Part shown: positions 27,052 through 35,334 of the stretch, piece after piece
Layout of the letters: each line of letters begins with the position of its first letter
How positions within the stretch are numbered: position 1 is the first letter of the stretch
Assembly: GCF_002155145.1 (NCBI RefSeq)
Contig: NZ_CP021323.1
Location: forward strand, 2,914,001-2,978,000
Direction: 5' to 3'
DNA from: Kushneria konosiri
Lineage (GTDB): Bacteria; Pseudomonadota; Gammaproteobacteria; Pseudomonadales; Halomonadaceae
Length of the DNA: 64,000 nucleotides
Made by a program: the position numbers and the translations under genes
The notes under the pieces: model-generated
Seen by the model: only the letters and a program-made list of their open reading frames with translations
What the model was told of the DNA's origin: nothing
Databases searched by the model: none

Positions 27052-27391
27052 TAAAACTCTCCCAAAAATATAAATATAAAAGCGGTGATGGTGAGTTTAT
27101 GGCGTGTTGAAAAAGTAAAAATGGAAGGGTTTTGTCGAAATGAATGATATCGACATTCCATGGGTTTTTAGTCATCACGGCAAGCGATTGATGGTACGCC
27201 GAAACGATTGCGTTTAATTATTAAACCTTCGTCTATGTTTTCATTTTTTATGTTTTATTATTAATGGTTTGAGTGGTTGTTATCTAAATTTAAAACGCCA
27301 AAAGGATGCCGGATATTGTGGTATCGGGCATCCTTTGATAGTCCATAAACCTTGGCTTTTATCGACTTTATTTAGTGAGAAATCGCCGAGT
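27052..27391. other. AT-rich intergenic region upstream of the first tctC
   Basis: About 340 nt, strongly A/T-rich near the gene start, with the TTCGTCTATGTTTT motif at 27228-27241. GGATGCC near 27304 and GGCATCC near 27328 form a hairpin (stem GGATGCC/GGCATCC, loop about 17 nt with its own TATTGTGGTATC core). In the minus direction it ends the RraA operon only loosely (the T-run after it is short). No gene is seen. Confidence 0.5.
27228..27241. promoter_or_regulatory. TTCGTCTATRTTTT motif, copy 2
   Basis: TTCGTCTATGTTTT, 177 nt upstream of tctC of module A; differs at one base from the copy before dctP. Confidence 0.4.
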
Positions 27392-28066
27392 TTATGCGAA
27401 TTCAAAGCCTGTCGATTTTAGTGCGGCATCTACCCAGCTTCGATCATTTTCGCCGGCATGGATCGCGGCCATTTGCTTTTCTTCTGCCGCCTGCTTGGCT
27501 TGAGCAGCCTTGAGTACAGCATCGGCATCGTCATACGGGACGCAAAGCATACCGTCACTGTCACCGATGATCAGATCGCCCGGCTCGATAACCATGCCGT
27601 TAAGGCTGATCGCCGTATTGATTTCGCCCGGACCATTCTTGTAGGGACCGCGATGGGTAACCCCGGCTGCAAAGGTGGGCAGATTGGTCTCGCGAAAGCC
27701 ATCAAGATCGCGGATAGCACCATTGAGGACAAAGCCGACCACGCCCTTTTTCACCGCATAGGCCAGCATCAGCTCGCCCATCAGTGCGTTGGTGGTGTCA
27801 CCACCCGCGTCGCAGACAATGACATCGCCGGGTTCAGCCATGTCGATGGCCTTGTGCAGCATCAGATTGTCGCCCGGACGAGTGCGCACGGTCAGGGCCA
27901 CGCCTGCCATTGAGCCATCACGGTGCATGGGGCGAAGGTCGCTGCCACCAGCAAAGACACGGGACATGCTGTCGCTGACAACCGCAACAGGAAGTGCTGC
28001 AAAAGCCTCGACGACAGATGCGTTGACCTGGCGCTGGCGCTTGAGAACTCGATTACCGATGGACAT
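27392..28066 (-). CDS. RraA-family aldolase/decarboxylase
   Basis: Protein of 224 residues with the RraA/HMG-aldolase fold. VVSDSMSRVF near residue 30, DAGGDTTNALMGELMLAYAVKKGVVGFVLNGAIRDLDG near 87-125 (active-site Arg-Asp in GAIRD, metal-binding Asp and the phosphate/carboxylate loop GGDTTNALMGEL), and VTHRGPYKNGPGEINTAISLNG later are characteristic of the catalytic 4-hydroxy-4-methyl-2-oxoglutarate aldolase branch, unlike the RNase E inhibitor RraA, which lacks the full site. Such enzymes split 4-hydroxy-2-oxo acids to pyruvate or decarboxylate oxaloacetate. GGAG precedes the ATG. The upstream gene in the same operon is a hydroxyacid dehydrogenase, giving a plausible oxidation-then-cleavage pair. 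Confidence 0.85.
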   Translation of the reverse strand: MSIGNRVLKRQRQVNASVVEAFAALPVAVVSDSMSRVFAGGSDLRPMHRDGSMAGVALTVRTRPGDNLMLHKAIDMAEPGDVIVCDAGGDTTNALMGELMLAYAVKKGVVGFVLNGAIRDLDGFRETNLPTFAAGVTHRGPYKNGPGEINTAISLNGMVIEPGDLIIGDSDGMLCVPYDDADAVLKAAQAKQAAEEKQMAAIHAGENDRSWVDAALKSTGFEFA

Positions 28067-28123
28067 GTTGTTACTCCATTGAGGTGGCCAGTACCTCTGG
28101 CCGATATGTCATGAAAACAGGGC

Positions 28124-29152
28124 TCAGGAACAGGTTGTTTCTGAAATGCTGTTGACCATGCGCGCCGGTGGCAGCGCTGTGCCAGAGAGAAAGTCGACAA
28201 TGCCACTGACGGCCAGAACGCCAACACGTGTACCGGCTTCTTCAGTAACGCCTGCAATGTGCGGCGTAAGGATGACTCGTTCGGAGCCAGCGAGCGGGTT
28301 GACACCCTCGGGTGGCTCACGCTCGAAGGTGTCCAGCCCGGCACCGGCAATGTGGCCGTTCTCGAGCGCAGCCAGCAGAGCCTTTTCGTCGATCAGCCCA
28401 CCGCGGGAGGTGTTGATGACGTAGCTGTCTTTCGGCATCAGGGCCAGCGTTCTGGCATCAAGTAGATGTGCGTTGGCTTCGGTCAGGGGGCAGTGCAGGC
28501 TGACGATGTCGGATCGGGACAGCAGTGTGTCGATATCGTCGATGGGCTCGGCGCCGAGGGATCTGATGGCTTCTGGTGAGGCGTATGGGTCGTAGACGGC
28601 AACGTCCAGACCCATACCCTTGACGATTCTGACCACGGCAGCGGCGATGGCACCACCGCCGACCAGGCCCAGGCGCATGCCTGACAGTTCTCGTCCAAGA
28701 AATTCGGCCTTTTCCCAGCGGCCCTGACGCATGCCCGCGTCCAGTGGCAGCAGGCGCTTGACCGTGGCAAACATCAATGCAACGGCATGCTCTGCCACCG
28801 AGACCGCATTGCCACCGGCGGCGCGAATGACCTGAACACCATGGTGAGTGGCCGCATCAACATCAATGTTATCCACGCCGGCGCCATGCTTGGAAATCAC
28901 CTTGAGTGACCGGCCGGCCGCAACCGCTTCAGCCCCGAATCGCCCCATGCGTGACACGATGCCTACCGGGTCATGACGGTTGATGTGTTCAACGAGCACC
29001 TCTGCCGTCGGATAAGCGGGCGTGTGGTATACGTCGTAGCCTGCGGCTTCTGCGTATTGACGTGCCTCATCAGCCAGGTAAGGGCCGGTTACAAGAATGG
29101 CGGGTCGGTTCTCCAAGGTCTTTCTCCATTGATTATCAGCGACAGTGCGCAT
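28124..29152 (-). CDS. D-isomer-specific 2-hydroxyacid dehydrogenase (SerA-like)
   Basis: NAD-dependent dehydrogenase of 342 residues, in the phosphoglycerate/hydroxyacid family but without the ACT domain of SerA. Rossmann part: GLVGGGAIAAAVVRIVKGMGLDVAVYDPYAS (the GxGxxG pattern is GGGAIA). Catalytic residues: Arg in NTSRGGLIDEKAL, Glu in AGAGLDTFEREPPEG and His in LTPHIAGVTEEA. The N-terminal substrate domain has KHGAGVDNIDVDAATHHGVQV. It likely converts a 2-hydroxy acid to the 2-oxo acid for the RraA-like aldolase 57 nt downstream. The ATG at 29152 has only GGAAAA upstream; a TTG at 29116 with GGAG 7 nt upstream is a credible alternative start. The gene is divergent from lysR. Confidence 0.85.
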   Translation of the reverse strand: MRTVADNQWRKTLENRPAILVTGPYLADEARQYAEAAGYDVYHTPAYPTAEVLVEHINRHDPVGIVSRMGRFGAEAVAAGRSLKVISKHGAGVDNIDVDAATHHGVQVIRAAGGNAVSVAEHAVALMFATVKRLLPLDAGMRQGRWEKAEFLGRELSGMRLGLVGGGAIAAAVVRIVKGMGLDVAVYDPYASPEAIRSLGAEPIDDIDTLLSRSDIVSLHCPLTEANAHLLDARTLALMPKDSYVINTSRGGLIDEKALLAALENGHIAGAGLDTFEREPPEGVNPLAGSERVILTPHIAGVTEEAGTRVGVLAVSGIVDFLSGTALPPARMVNSISETTCS

Positions 29153-29207
29153 GGTTTTCCGTGTCGTTGGCAGACGACCAGCGATCAGAATACAGCTAGT
29201 TTTTCTT

Positions 29208-29231
29208 TATAAAAGCGACTAATATTTTATA
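29208..29231. promoter_or_regulatory. Candidate LysR operator (TATAAAA-N10-TTTTATA)
   Basis: A perfect dyad TATAAAA/TTTTATA with a 10-nt centre lies 31 nt before the lysR start and 56 nt before the dehydrogenase start, where autoregulated LysR-type regulators bind. It contains the element AAAGCGACTAATATTT (29212-29227), which recurs upstream of the distal tctC gene. Confidence 0.55.
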
Positions 29232-29261
29232 TTAAGTGAAGAAATTCTTAATGGTGATGGC

Positions 29262-30143
29262 ATGGATACACGTCAGCTACGCACGCTAATCGCGATTTCC
29301 GAATACGGTACTTTTGCCCGGGCGGCCCGCGAAGTCAGCCTGACCCCCTCTGCTGTCAGTCAGCAGATGCTCGCGCTGGAGCAGGAGCTGGATACCTCGC
29401 TGTTCAATCGACAGACGCGCCCGCCAAGTCTTAATCTCCAGGGTCTGCAGCTTCTGGAAACGGCAAGGAAAGTTCTGGGTCTGGTCGAGGAAACCCGGAT
29501 TTCGCTGAAGGGCAGCAATGTCTCAAGCTCGCTCAGCATTGGTTCTGTTCGCACCAGCACCATTGCCCTGTTGCCGCGTGCGATCGTGGCGCTGCGCGAG
29601 ACGTTTCCCGAGCTGCATGTGGATCTTCGTGTCGGGATGTCCTCGGCGCTTCTCAGTGATGTCAACGCCGGCCGCCTGGATCTGGCGGTCGTGGCCGAGC
29701 ATGCTGGCGTCTCGAGAAATCTCTCCTGGGCTCCCTTCCTTCGTGAGCCGCTGGTCTTCATCGCGCCTCCCGGTACGCCGGTAAGGCCGGTTCGAGAGTT
29801 GCTGGAAACCCTTCCTTTTGTGCACTTCGCCAGCGACGTTCCTCTGGCGGCACTGATCAACAACGAACTGACCCATCAGGAGATCAAGGTCAGACACATT
29901 GCCGAGATCGACACCATCCCGGCGATTGTCGAGTGTGTCGCCGCCGGCCTGGGCGCGGCAGTCGTGCCCGATATTGCGGTGCGCGAGAATGGCCGCGACA
30001 TGCTCAAGCTGCCGTTCGGCCGTCCTCAGGTCTATCGCCAGATTGGAACGGTACGGCGCGCCAGTTCGCCCAAGTCCGAACTTCTGGTGGCGATGCACAA
30101 CAAGCTGGCGGAGCTTTCCGGCAAGTTCGGCGTGTTCATGTGA
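29262..30143 (+). CDS. LysR-family transcriptional regulator of the catabolic block
   Basis: Transcription factor of 293 residues with an N-terminal winged helix-turn-helix (residues 1-60; YGTFARAAREVSLTPSAVSQQMLALEQELDTSLFNR) and a C-terminal effector domain of the periplasmic-binding-protein fold from residue about 90 (SSSLSIGSVRTSTIALLPRAI). It is the only plus-strand gene between 17.4 and 36 kb and is divergent from the dehydrogenase-aldolase operon. The effector is probably an intermediate of the pathway. The shared 16-bp element at its own promoter and at the distal tctC promoter suggests it controls both. Activator or repressor cannot be told. Confidence 0.9.
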   Translation: MDTRQLRTLIAISEYGTFARAAREVSLTPSAVSQQMLALEQELDTSLFNRQTRPPSLNLQGLQLLETARKVLGLVEETRISLKGSNVSSSLSIGSVRTSTIALLPRAIVALRETFPELHVDLRVGMSSALLSDVNAGRLDLAVVAEHAGVSRNLSWAPFLREPLVFIAPPGTPVRPVRELLETLPFVHFASDVPLAALINNELTHQEIKVRHIAEIDTIPAIVECVAAGLGAAVVPDIAVRENGRDMLKLPFGRPQVYRQIGTVRRASSPKSELLVAMHNKLAELSGKFGVFM

Positions 30144-30172
30144 TCCGAAACCGGTCGGGCACTTCATGACGC

Positions 30173-31147
30173 TCATTTCCATGGATGGCTTTCCCACAGT
30201 TTTTTGGCGACGTCGGCCTGGGATTCGCTCAGCTGGCGGTAGTCCTCTCCCGTGATGATGTCGAGCGTGTTGCCCTGGGCGGCCAGTTCATCGAGCAGAT
30301 TCTCGTTATCGGCCAGCGCCTTGAAGGCCGTCACCAGTCGAGTCCTGACCTTCTCCGGGAGCCCGTGAGGCGCCACGAAGCCGCGATAGGAGCCCATCGT
30401 GACGTCGTAGCCCTGCTCCTTTGCCGTTGGCACGTCAGGCGCGAAAGAGGAGCGCTTGTCATCAAGAACGGCCAGTACGCGCAGTTCGTCTTCAAAGCCG
30501 ATGGTCTGGCTCAGGGCCATGGTGCCAGCGGCGACATGGCCGCCCAGCAGGGCAGTGCGCGCCATCGAGGCGCCGCTGAAGGGAATCAGGTTGAATTCGG
30601 TATCTGCGGCTGCAGCCAATAACAGCGCACTGAAGTGGTCATTGCCTCCCAGTGATGCCAGGGCCATGCCAACGCTACCCGGTTTCTCTTTCGCCGCCTG
30701 AATCAACTCTTTCAGGCTGTGATAGGGAGAGTCCTGACTGACGACCAGGGTATTGGGGTCGTGCACCACATTGGCGAGGTAATCAAAGCTGTTGACATCG
30801 TAGGCCGCCTTGCGATCGTAGGTCAGCGCCATGGCGGCCGGCAGGTTGAAGGTGCCAAGAGTAGTGCCGTTAGCCTTTGCCTTGGCGACGCTGGTAAATC
30901 CGATCTGGTCGCCGGCGCCAGGCTGGTTCTTGATCACCACACTGGCGTCATTTCCCAGCTCCTTCTCCAGATACTTCCCGACGACGCGGGCGAGGACATC
31001 GGTGCCCCCTCCGGCGGAATAGCCGACAATCACTTCTATGGGCTTTTCCGGATAGTCGGCGAATGCAGGGTTGCCCACCGCTGTCACCGCCTGTGTCGAC
31101 AAGGCGATTGCTGAAATGATCAGTGTCTTTCGAAAGGTTTTGAACAT
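30173..31147 (-). CDS. Extra TctC/Bug substrate-binding protein at the end of module B
   Basis: Periplasmic receptor of 324 residues with signal peptide (ending NPAFA) and the Bug blocks DYPEKPIEVIVGYSAGGGTDVLARVVG and KNQPGAGDQIGFTSVAKAKANGTTLGT. ATG 31147 is preferred over 31162 because GGGG lies 9 nt before it. It is clearly a paralogue of the receptor at 34378-35334 (same loop pattern, SSLGGNDHF/SSLGGDDHF, AFADYPEK/ALADYPEK, W-E-S/T-PWK ends) and so probably serves the same TctA/TctB pair with a different or wider specificity. It follows the second amidohydrolase by 44 nt. Confidence 0.88.
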   Translation of the reverse strand: MFKTFRKTLIISAIALSTQAVTAVGNPAFADYPEKPIEVIVGYSAGGGTDVLARVVGKYLEKELGNDASVVIKNQPGAGDQIGFTSVAKAKANGTTLGTFNLPAAMALTYDRKAAYDVNSFDYLANVVHDPNTLVVSQDSPYHSLKELIQAAKEKPGSVGMALASLGGNDHFSALLLAAAADTEFNLIPFSGASMARTALLGGHVAAGTMALSQTIGFEDELRVLAVLDDKRSSFAPDVPTAKEQGYDVTMGSYRGFVAPHGLPEKVRTRLVTAFKALADNENLLDELAAQGNTLDIITGEDYRQLSESQADVAKKLWESHPWK

Positions 31148-31191
31148 GTCCTGTTGCCCCATTGTTATTCGTATTGTGGTAGCGCCACTGG

Positions 31192-32220
31192 TTAGGTCAG
31201 AGCGTGAGGTGTGACAGCATCGTTGAAGGCCACACGGTAAGTACTGGCAGCAGTCTTCCAGAACAGCTGATCCCGGTCGTTCTGGCTTAACGCTTGCGTC
31301 AATCGCTTGAAGGCATTCCAGAGCGCGACATAGGAGAACATTCCCTTGTCCACGGGGAAGTTGCTCTCAAGCATGCAGCGCGTCGGACCAAAGGCCTCAA
31401 GACAGACTCCGAACCAGGGCGCCCAGTCTCTTGCCAGACGTTCGGAGTCCGGGGGCGCGGGTTGGTGGTGGTAGTCATTGCCGAAAACAGCAAGCCCGAA
31501 CCCGCCGATCTTGAGGTGCGTATTGGGCAGGGCGGCAAGTTTCTCGAGGCCCGCGCGCCAGGCGGCAAAGTCAGCCGGTGTTCGTTCACGAAATGGCCCG
31601 ACGCCGAGTGGCCCGCCACAGTGATTGATCACCACCGTCAGCTCCGGCAGCAGGCGAGCGAGCGCTTCGACTTCATGCAGCTGCGTCTGGTAGGCCCAGA
31701 CGTCCAGGGTCAGTCCGGCCCGGGCGACTTCAGCGGCACCTCGGTGAAATTCCTTTGATCGCAGCAGACCATCCGGAGCCGGCCTCGGATTGGAGCGCAC
31801 CGCCGGGTCGGGGTGATAGGCCGTGGTATTGCGAATGCCACATACGTGATTCGGGGCCAGTTCCCGCAGGCCATCGAGGGTGTCGCGTACCGCGTCGCCC
31901 TGCATGAGGTCGGCCAAGGCAACGATGCCGACCGGATGATTCGGGGTCTGAGCGCTCCACTCAAGGATCGTTTCGACCTCACCCAGCGGGTAGAGCGACT
32001 CGGGCCCCGAGCGGCGATACCCGGTGCGGCACTGCACGTAGATACTGGCGCGCACGTCATGGCCACGGCTCACATCGGCGATGAAGTCCTCGGTGCGATA
32101 GCGGCTCTCTTCGCGATCCCACAGATGATGGTGCGCGTCCAGAATCGGTTGGGCCGGGTCCAGCACCGACTCATCGGTCAGTGCCAGCCATGCTTCCCGG
32201 ATCGAGGCATGAGGTGTCAT
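31192..32220 (-). CDS. Amidohydrolase-family enzyme, module B
   Basis: PF04909-type TIM-barrel hydrolase of 342 residues. ILDAHHHLWD near residue 30 carries the HxH metal site, VVINHCGGPLG the middle His, and MLESNFPVDKG the late Asp block (SNFPVD in place of the GSDWPH of the module A enzyme). This branch includes L-fuconolactone- and rhamnonolactone-type lactonases as well as 2-amino-3-carboxymuconate-like enzymes. It starts with ATG at 32220, sharing one base with the TctA stop (TGATG); a GTG three bases earlier is possible. It is longer than and only distantly similar to the module A enzyme. Confidence 0.84.
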   Translation of the reverse strand: MTPHASIREAWLALTDESVLDPAQPILDAHHHLWDREESRYRTEDFIADVSRGHDVRASIYVQCRTGYRRSGPESLYPLGEVETILEWSAQTPNHPVGIVALADLMQGDAVRDTLDGLRELAPNHVCGIRNTTAYHPDPAVRSNPRPAPDGLLRSKEFHRGAAEVARAGLTLDVWAYQTQLHEVEALARLLPELTVVINHCGGPLGVGPFRERTPADFAAWRAGLEKLAALPNTHLKIGGFGLAVFGNDYHHQPAPPDSERLARDWAPWFGVCLEAFGPTRCMLESNFPVDKGMFSYVALWNAFKRLTQALSQNDRDQLFWKTAASTYRVAFNDAVTPHALT

Positions 32221-33728
32221 CACTCGGCGACTCGTTTGGCCTTGCGCGCACGCATCAGCCGTGAGAAGACCGGAGACAGTATCACCAGCAGGATCATGCC
32301 GATCAGCACCTTGGCCGTCGGGCTCGAGGCCAGAATGTCCCAGTTACCGCCACCAATGCGAAGTGCAAGACGCAGGTTCTGTTCGGCAAACCCTCCCAGA
32401 ATCAGCCCCAGTACAACCGGCGGCAGCGGGAACTTCAGCTTGTCCATGAAATAGCCGATCAGGCCAAAGCCGAGCATCAGATAGACATCGAACATGCGGC
32501 CATTGATCGAGTACACGCCGATGAACACCAGGGAGATGATAATGGCGCCAAGCAGCGGTCGTGGCAGGCGCAGTACCTGCGCAAAGCTGTTGGTGGCCAG
32601 CGCCCCCCCGAGGAAGATCAGCAGGATGGCGGCAAACAGGAACTGCCACATGAAGCCAAAGACGATTTCAGGGTTGTCACGGAACAGCATGGGGCCAGGC
32701 TGCAGGCCGTGGATCAACAGTCCACCGAGCATGACGGCAGCGACCGCCGTGCCGGGAATGCCCAGCGTCAGCGCCGGGATCAGTGCGGCGGCAGTATCGG
32801 CATTGTTGGAGGTTTCCGAGGCAGCAACGCCTTCCGGTTCGCCCTTGCCCCAGTCATCCGGATTTTTGGAGGCTCGGCGGGCTTCGTTGTAACTGAGAAA
32901 CGCTGCCATGGAGCCGCCGGCGCCAGGCAGGATGCCGACAAACACGCCGATGATTGAAGAGCGTACCCAGGTCTTCCAGTACTTCAGCATGCCGGGGATG
33001 GCCTTCCAGATGCTGGTGGTATTGAGTCGGCCGGTATTTTCGGTATCGAAATCGCGGATTTCCTCAAGCAGGCCGATGGCCGGCGGCAGTGCATAGAGCC
33101 CGACCAGCAGCACAACGATGTTGATGCCGTCGAGCAGCTCCAGATGCCCAAAGGTGTAACGCTCGGCGCCAGAGATGGTATCGGCACCGACGAGGGAGAC
33201 AAAGACACCAAAGGCTGCGCTGATCAAACCCTTGATCACGTCACCGCCAAGCAGGAAGACGATGGCCGACATGCCAAAGACCGCCACCCAGAAAATTTCG
33301 GTCGGACCGAAAAGCAGAGTGACCTTGGCCAGTGGTGGTGCCAGCAGCATCAGGACCAGCGCCGAGGCGATACCGCCCAGCGCAGAAGAGACCACGGCGA
33401 CCTGAAGGGCATAGCCACCACGGCCCTGCTGGGCCATCGGATAACCATCGAAACTGGTGGCGACAGCGGCTGGCGTGCCTGGAATGCGCAGCAGGACAGC
33501 GGGAATTGAACCGCCGTACATGGCCCCGTTGTAGATACCGGCCATCATGCCAAGGGCGACCAGCGGGTCCATGCCGAAGGTAAAGGGAATCAGTACCGAG
33601 ATGGCCATGGTGGCGCTGAGACCGGGCAGGGCGCCAACGCAGATACCAGCGACAACACCAACAACGACCGCCAGCAGGTTGCCCAGGGACAATACGGACG
33701 GTAGTGCATCAATAAGATTGCCGTACAT
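32220..33728 (-). CDS. tctA: TctA-family large permease, module B
   Basis: TTT transporter large subunit of 502 residues. GALPGLSATMAISVLIPFTF at residues 32-51 and GILPGAGGSMAAFLSYNEAR after residue 262 are the two family signatures. GAGGA upstream of the ATG. Same order as in module A: receptor, small subunit, large subunit, amidohydrolase. Overlaps the amidohydrolase start by one base. Confidence 0.92.
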   Translation of the reverse strand: MYGNLIDALPSVLSLGNLLAVVVGVVAGICVGALPGLSATMAISVLIPFTFGMDPLVALGMMAGIYNGAMYGGSIPAVLLRIPGTPAAVATSFDGYPMAQQGRGGYALQVAVVSSALGGIASALVLMLLAPPLAKVTLLFGPTEIFWVAVFGMSAIVFLLGGDVIKGLISAAFGVFVSLVGADTISGAERYTFGHLELLDGINIVVLLVGLYALPPAIGLLEEIRDFDTENTGRLNTTSIWKAIPGMLKYWKTWVRSSIIGVFVGILPGAGGSMAAFLSYNEARRASKNPDDWGKGEPEGVAASETSNNADTAAALIPALTLGIPGTAVAAVMLGGLLIHGLQPGPMLFRDNPEIVFGFMWQFLFAAILLIFLGGALATNSFAQVLRLPRPLLGAIIISLVFIGVYSINGRMFDVYLMLGFGLIGYFMDKLKFPLPPVVLGLILGGFAEQNLRLALRIGGGNWDILASSPTAKVLIGMILLVILSPVFSRLMRARKAKRVAE

Positions 33729-33740
33729 GACATGTCCTCG

Positions 33741-34220
33741 TTAGCGCAGGAAGAATTCGGTGGGCAATTCCTGACCCATCAGCAGCACGAAGATGATCGC
33801 GATGCCGCCTGTAAAAATCAGATCGGCGAGCAGTACGCCCTTGAGGTTTCGGTACCCGAAGCACCAGGCCACTACCGGGATCATGACGGCTGTTGAGGTG
33901 TAGAAGCCCAGCAGCGCTACAGCAGCGACATAAATCGCAATGGACGCCACAATGCCGATAAATCGTTTGGCATTGTCAAAAACCTTGATGGCTGCCACGG
34001 TCTGACGCCGGCGGCGCAGTACGCAGCGTCCGATCAGCAGGACGCCGAGCAGGATCAGTGCTGACAGCATGGTGACCGGTAATAGCGCTGTCATGCCCGG
34101 CATGTCTGAAGTCCGGGTCAATAGTGCGCCTGCGCCAAGCACGATGATCACGCCAGCGATCAGGTCCGGATCGATACCGCGAGAAGGCTCGTGGGCAGTG
34201 TTAGCGGGTTCACTATTCAT
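33741..34220 (-). CDS. tctB: TctB-family small permease, module B
   Basis: Protein of 159 residues: a polar N-terminus of about 20, then four transmembrane helices (DLIAGVIIVLGAGALL, ALLPVTMLSALILLGVLLIG, FIGIVASIAIYVAAVALLGF, GVLLADLIFTGGIAIIFVLL). ATG 34220 is chosen over 34271 because the longer form adds a hydrophobic, non-family leader. It is 12 nt from tctA. Confidence 0.82.
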   Translation of the reverse strand: MNSEPANTAHEPSRGIDPDLIAGVIIVLGAGALLTRTSDMPGMTALLPVTMLSALILLGVLLIGRCVLRRRRQTVAAIKVFDNAKRFIGIVASIAIYVAAVALLGFYTSTAVMIPVVAWCFGYRNLKGVLLADLIFTGGIAIIFVLLMGQELPTEFFLR

Positions 34221-34377
34221 GGGAGATGTCTCATGGAGTAGCGTTGGAGCCAGCCATGACAGGCCGGCCATGACGATTCAGTCATGCCGTTTGAACCACC
34301 GCGCTTTCGTTGGGGAATGGCGCGGTGGCTCTGTCGTGGAGGTCATGTGTCAGAAAATCGGGGCAAGTGGCGCAGGC

Positions 34378-35334
34378 TTACTTCCAGGGAGTGGTTTCCC
34401 AGATGCGTTTTGCCAGTTCCAGCTGCTCGGCGTTGAGGGTTTTGAAGTCATCGCCCAGAGCCAGTTCTGTCGGGTTGCCGGATCGACGCATGGCTTGCTG
34501 GAATTCAGGGTCGTCGTAGGTCTTCTGGAAAGCGTCGAGCAGCCTGGTCCTGACGTTTTCAGGCAGGTTCGCCGGCGCTACGAAACCACGAAGTGCCCCG
34601 TTGACCAGGTCAAATCCCTGCTCCTTGAAGGTAGGGATGTCGTCAGCCATGGAAGAGCGCTTCTCGGAGGCAATACCCAGTACGTTTAGCTCATCGCGGA
34701 AGGCCACGACTTCGGAGATGTTGATGATGCCCATGGTCACATGGCCGCCCATCAGTGCGCTGCGGGCGGGGGCCGAGCCCGAGAAGGGCACAACGGTATA
34801 GTCGGCACCGGTGACATCGGTGAGTCTTTGAAGGAAGAAATGGTCGTCGCCACCCAGGCTGGACATGGCCACCGTCACGGCACCGGGACGCTTTTTGGCT
34901 GCCTCGACCAGCTTGTCCATGGTGTCAATGTCGCTCTTTTTGGGGGTGACAATGACATTGGGATCGTTCACGACATTGGCCAGATAGGTAAAGCTATCGG
35001 CGTTGTAATCGGCGTCCCGGTCCAGGGTTCGAGCCATGGCGCCCGGCAGATTATAGGTGCCGATCGTATAGCCGTCTGGCCTGGCTTCGGCGACCGCGGT
35101 AACGCCAATCTGACCACTGGCGCCCGGCATGTTCTTGACCACTACCGAGACATCATTACCCAGGTATTTTTCCAGAAATGGAGCCGTTGTACGGGCCATG
35201 ACATCGGTGCCACCGCCAGCAGCAAAGCCGACAACCAGGTCGATGCGTTTTTCGGGATAGTCCGCCAGTGCCGCTGTGGACATGCTGCTCGACAGGATAA
35301 GTGCTGTGGCAATGGCAATCGATTTGAAACCCAT
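34378..35334 (-). CDS. tctC: TctC/Bug-family substrate-binding protein, module B
   Basis: Periplasmic receptor of 318 residues. The signal peptide covers about residues 1-24 (STAALA), then DYPEKRIDLVVGFAAGGGTDVMART and KNMPGASGQIGVTAVAEARPDGYTIGT, both Bug ligand loops. AAGGGG precedes the ATG. First gene of module B; the 157-nt gap to tctB holds a short palindrome-like CGCGCTTTCG...GGCGCGG stretch but no clear terminator. Direct repeats AAAGCSAATAATTT lie 61 and 112 nt upstream of the start codon. Confidence 0.92.
   Translation of the reverse strand: MGFKSIAIATALILSSSMSTAALADYPEKRIDLVVGFAAGGGTDVMARTTAPFLEKYLGNDVSVVVKNMPGASGQIGVTAVAEARPDGYTIGTYNLPGAMARTLDRDADYNADSFTYLANVVNDPNVIVTPKKSDIDTMDKLVEAAKKRPGAVTVAMSSLGGDDHFFLQRLTDVTGADYTVVPFSGSAPARSALMGGHVTMGIINISEVVAFRDELNVLGIASEKRSSMADDIPTFKEQGFDLVNGALRGFVAPANLPENVRTRLLDAFQKTYDDPEFQQAMRRSGNPTELALGDDFKTLNAEQLELAKRIWETTPWK

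Noticed and set aside
27392-34378. Protocatechuate 4,5-cleavage (lig) cluster
   Set aside because: PDC hydrolase-like and aldolase-like genes occur, but there is no ring-cleavage dioxygenase nor hydroxymuconate semialdehyde dehydrogenase.
17216-35334. tRNA-bounded att repeats
   Set aside because: No copy of the tRNA 3' end (CTCCTTCCGCACCA) was found by eye at the far end of the block. This was not computed over the whole genome.
28124-35334. Sulfolactate degradation cluster (slc/suy)
   Set aside because: A SerA-like dehydrogenase and a TTT carrier occur there too, but no sulfolyase (suyAB) gene is present.
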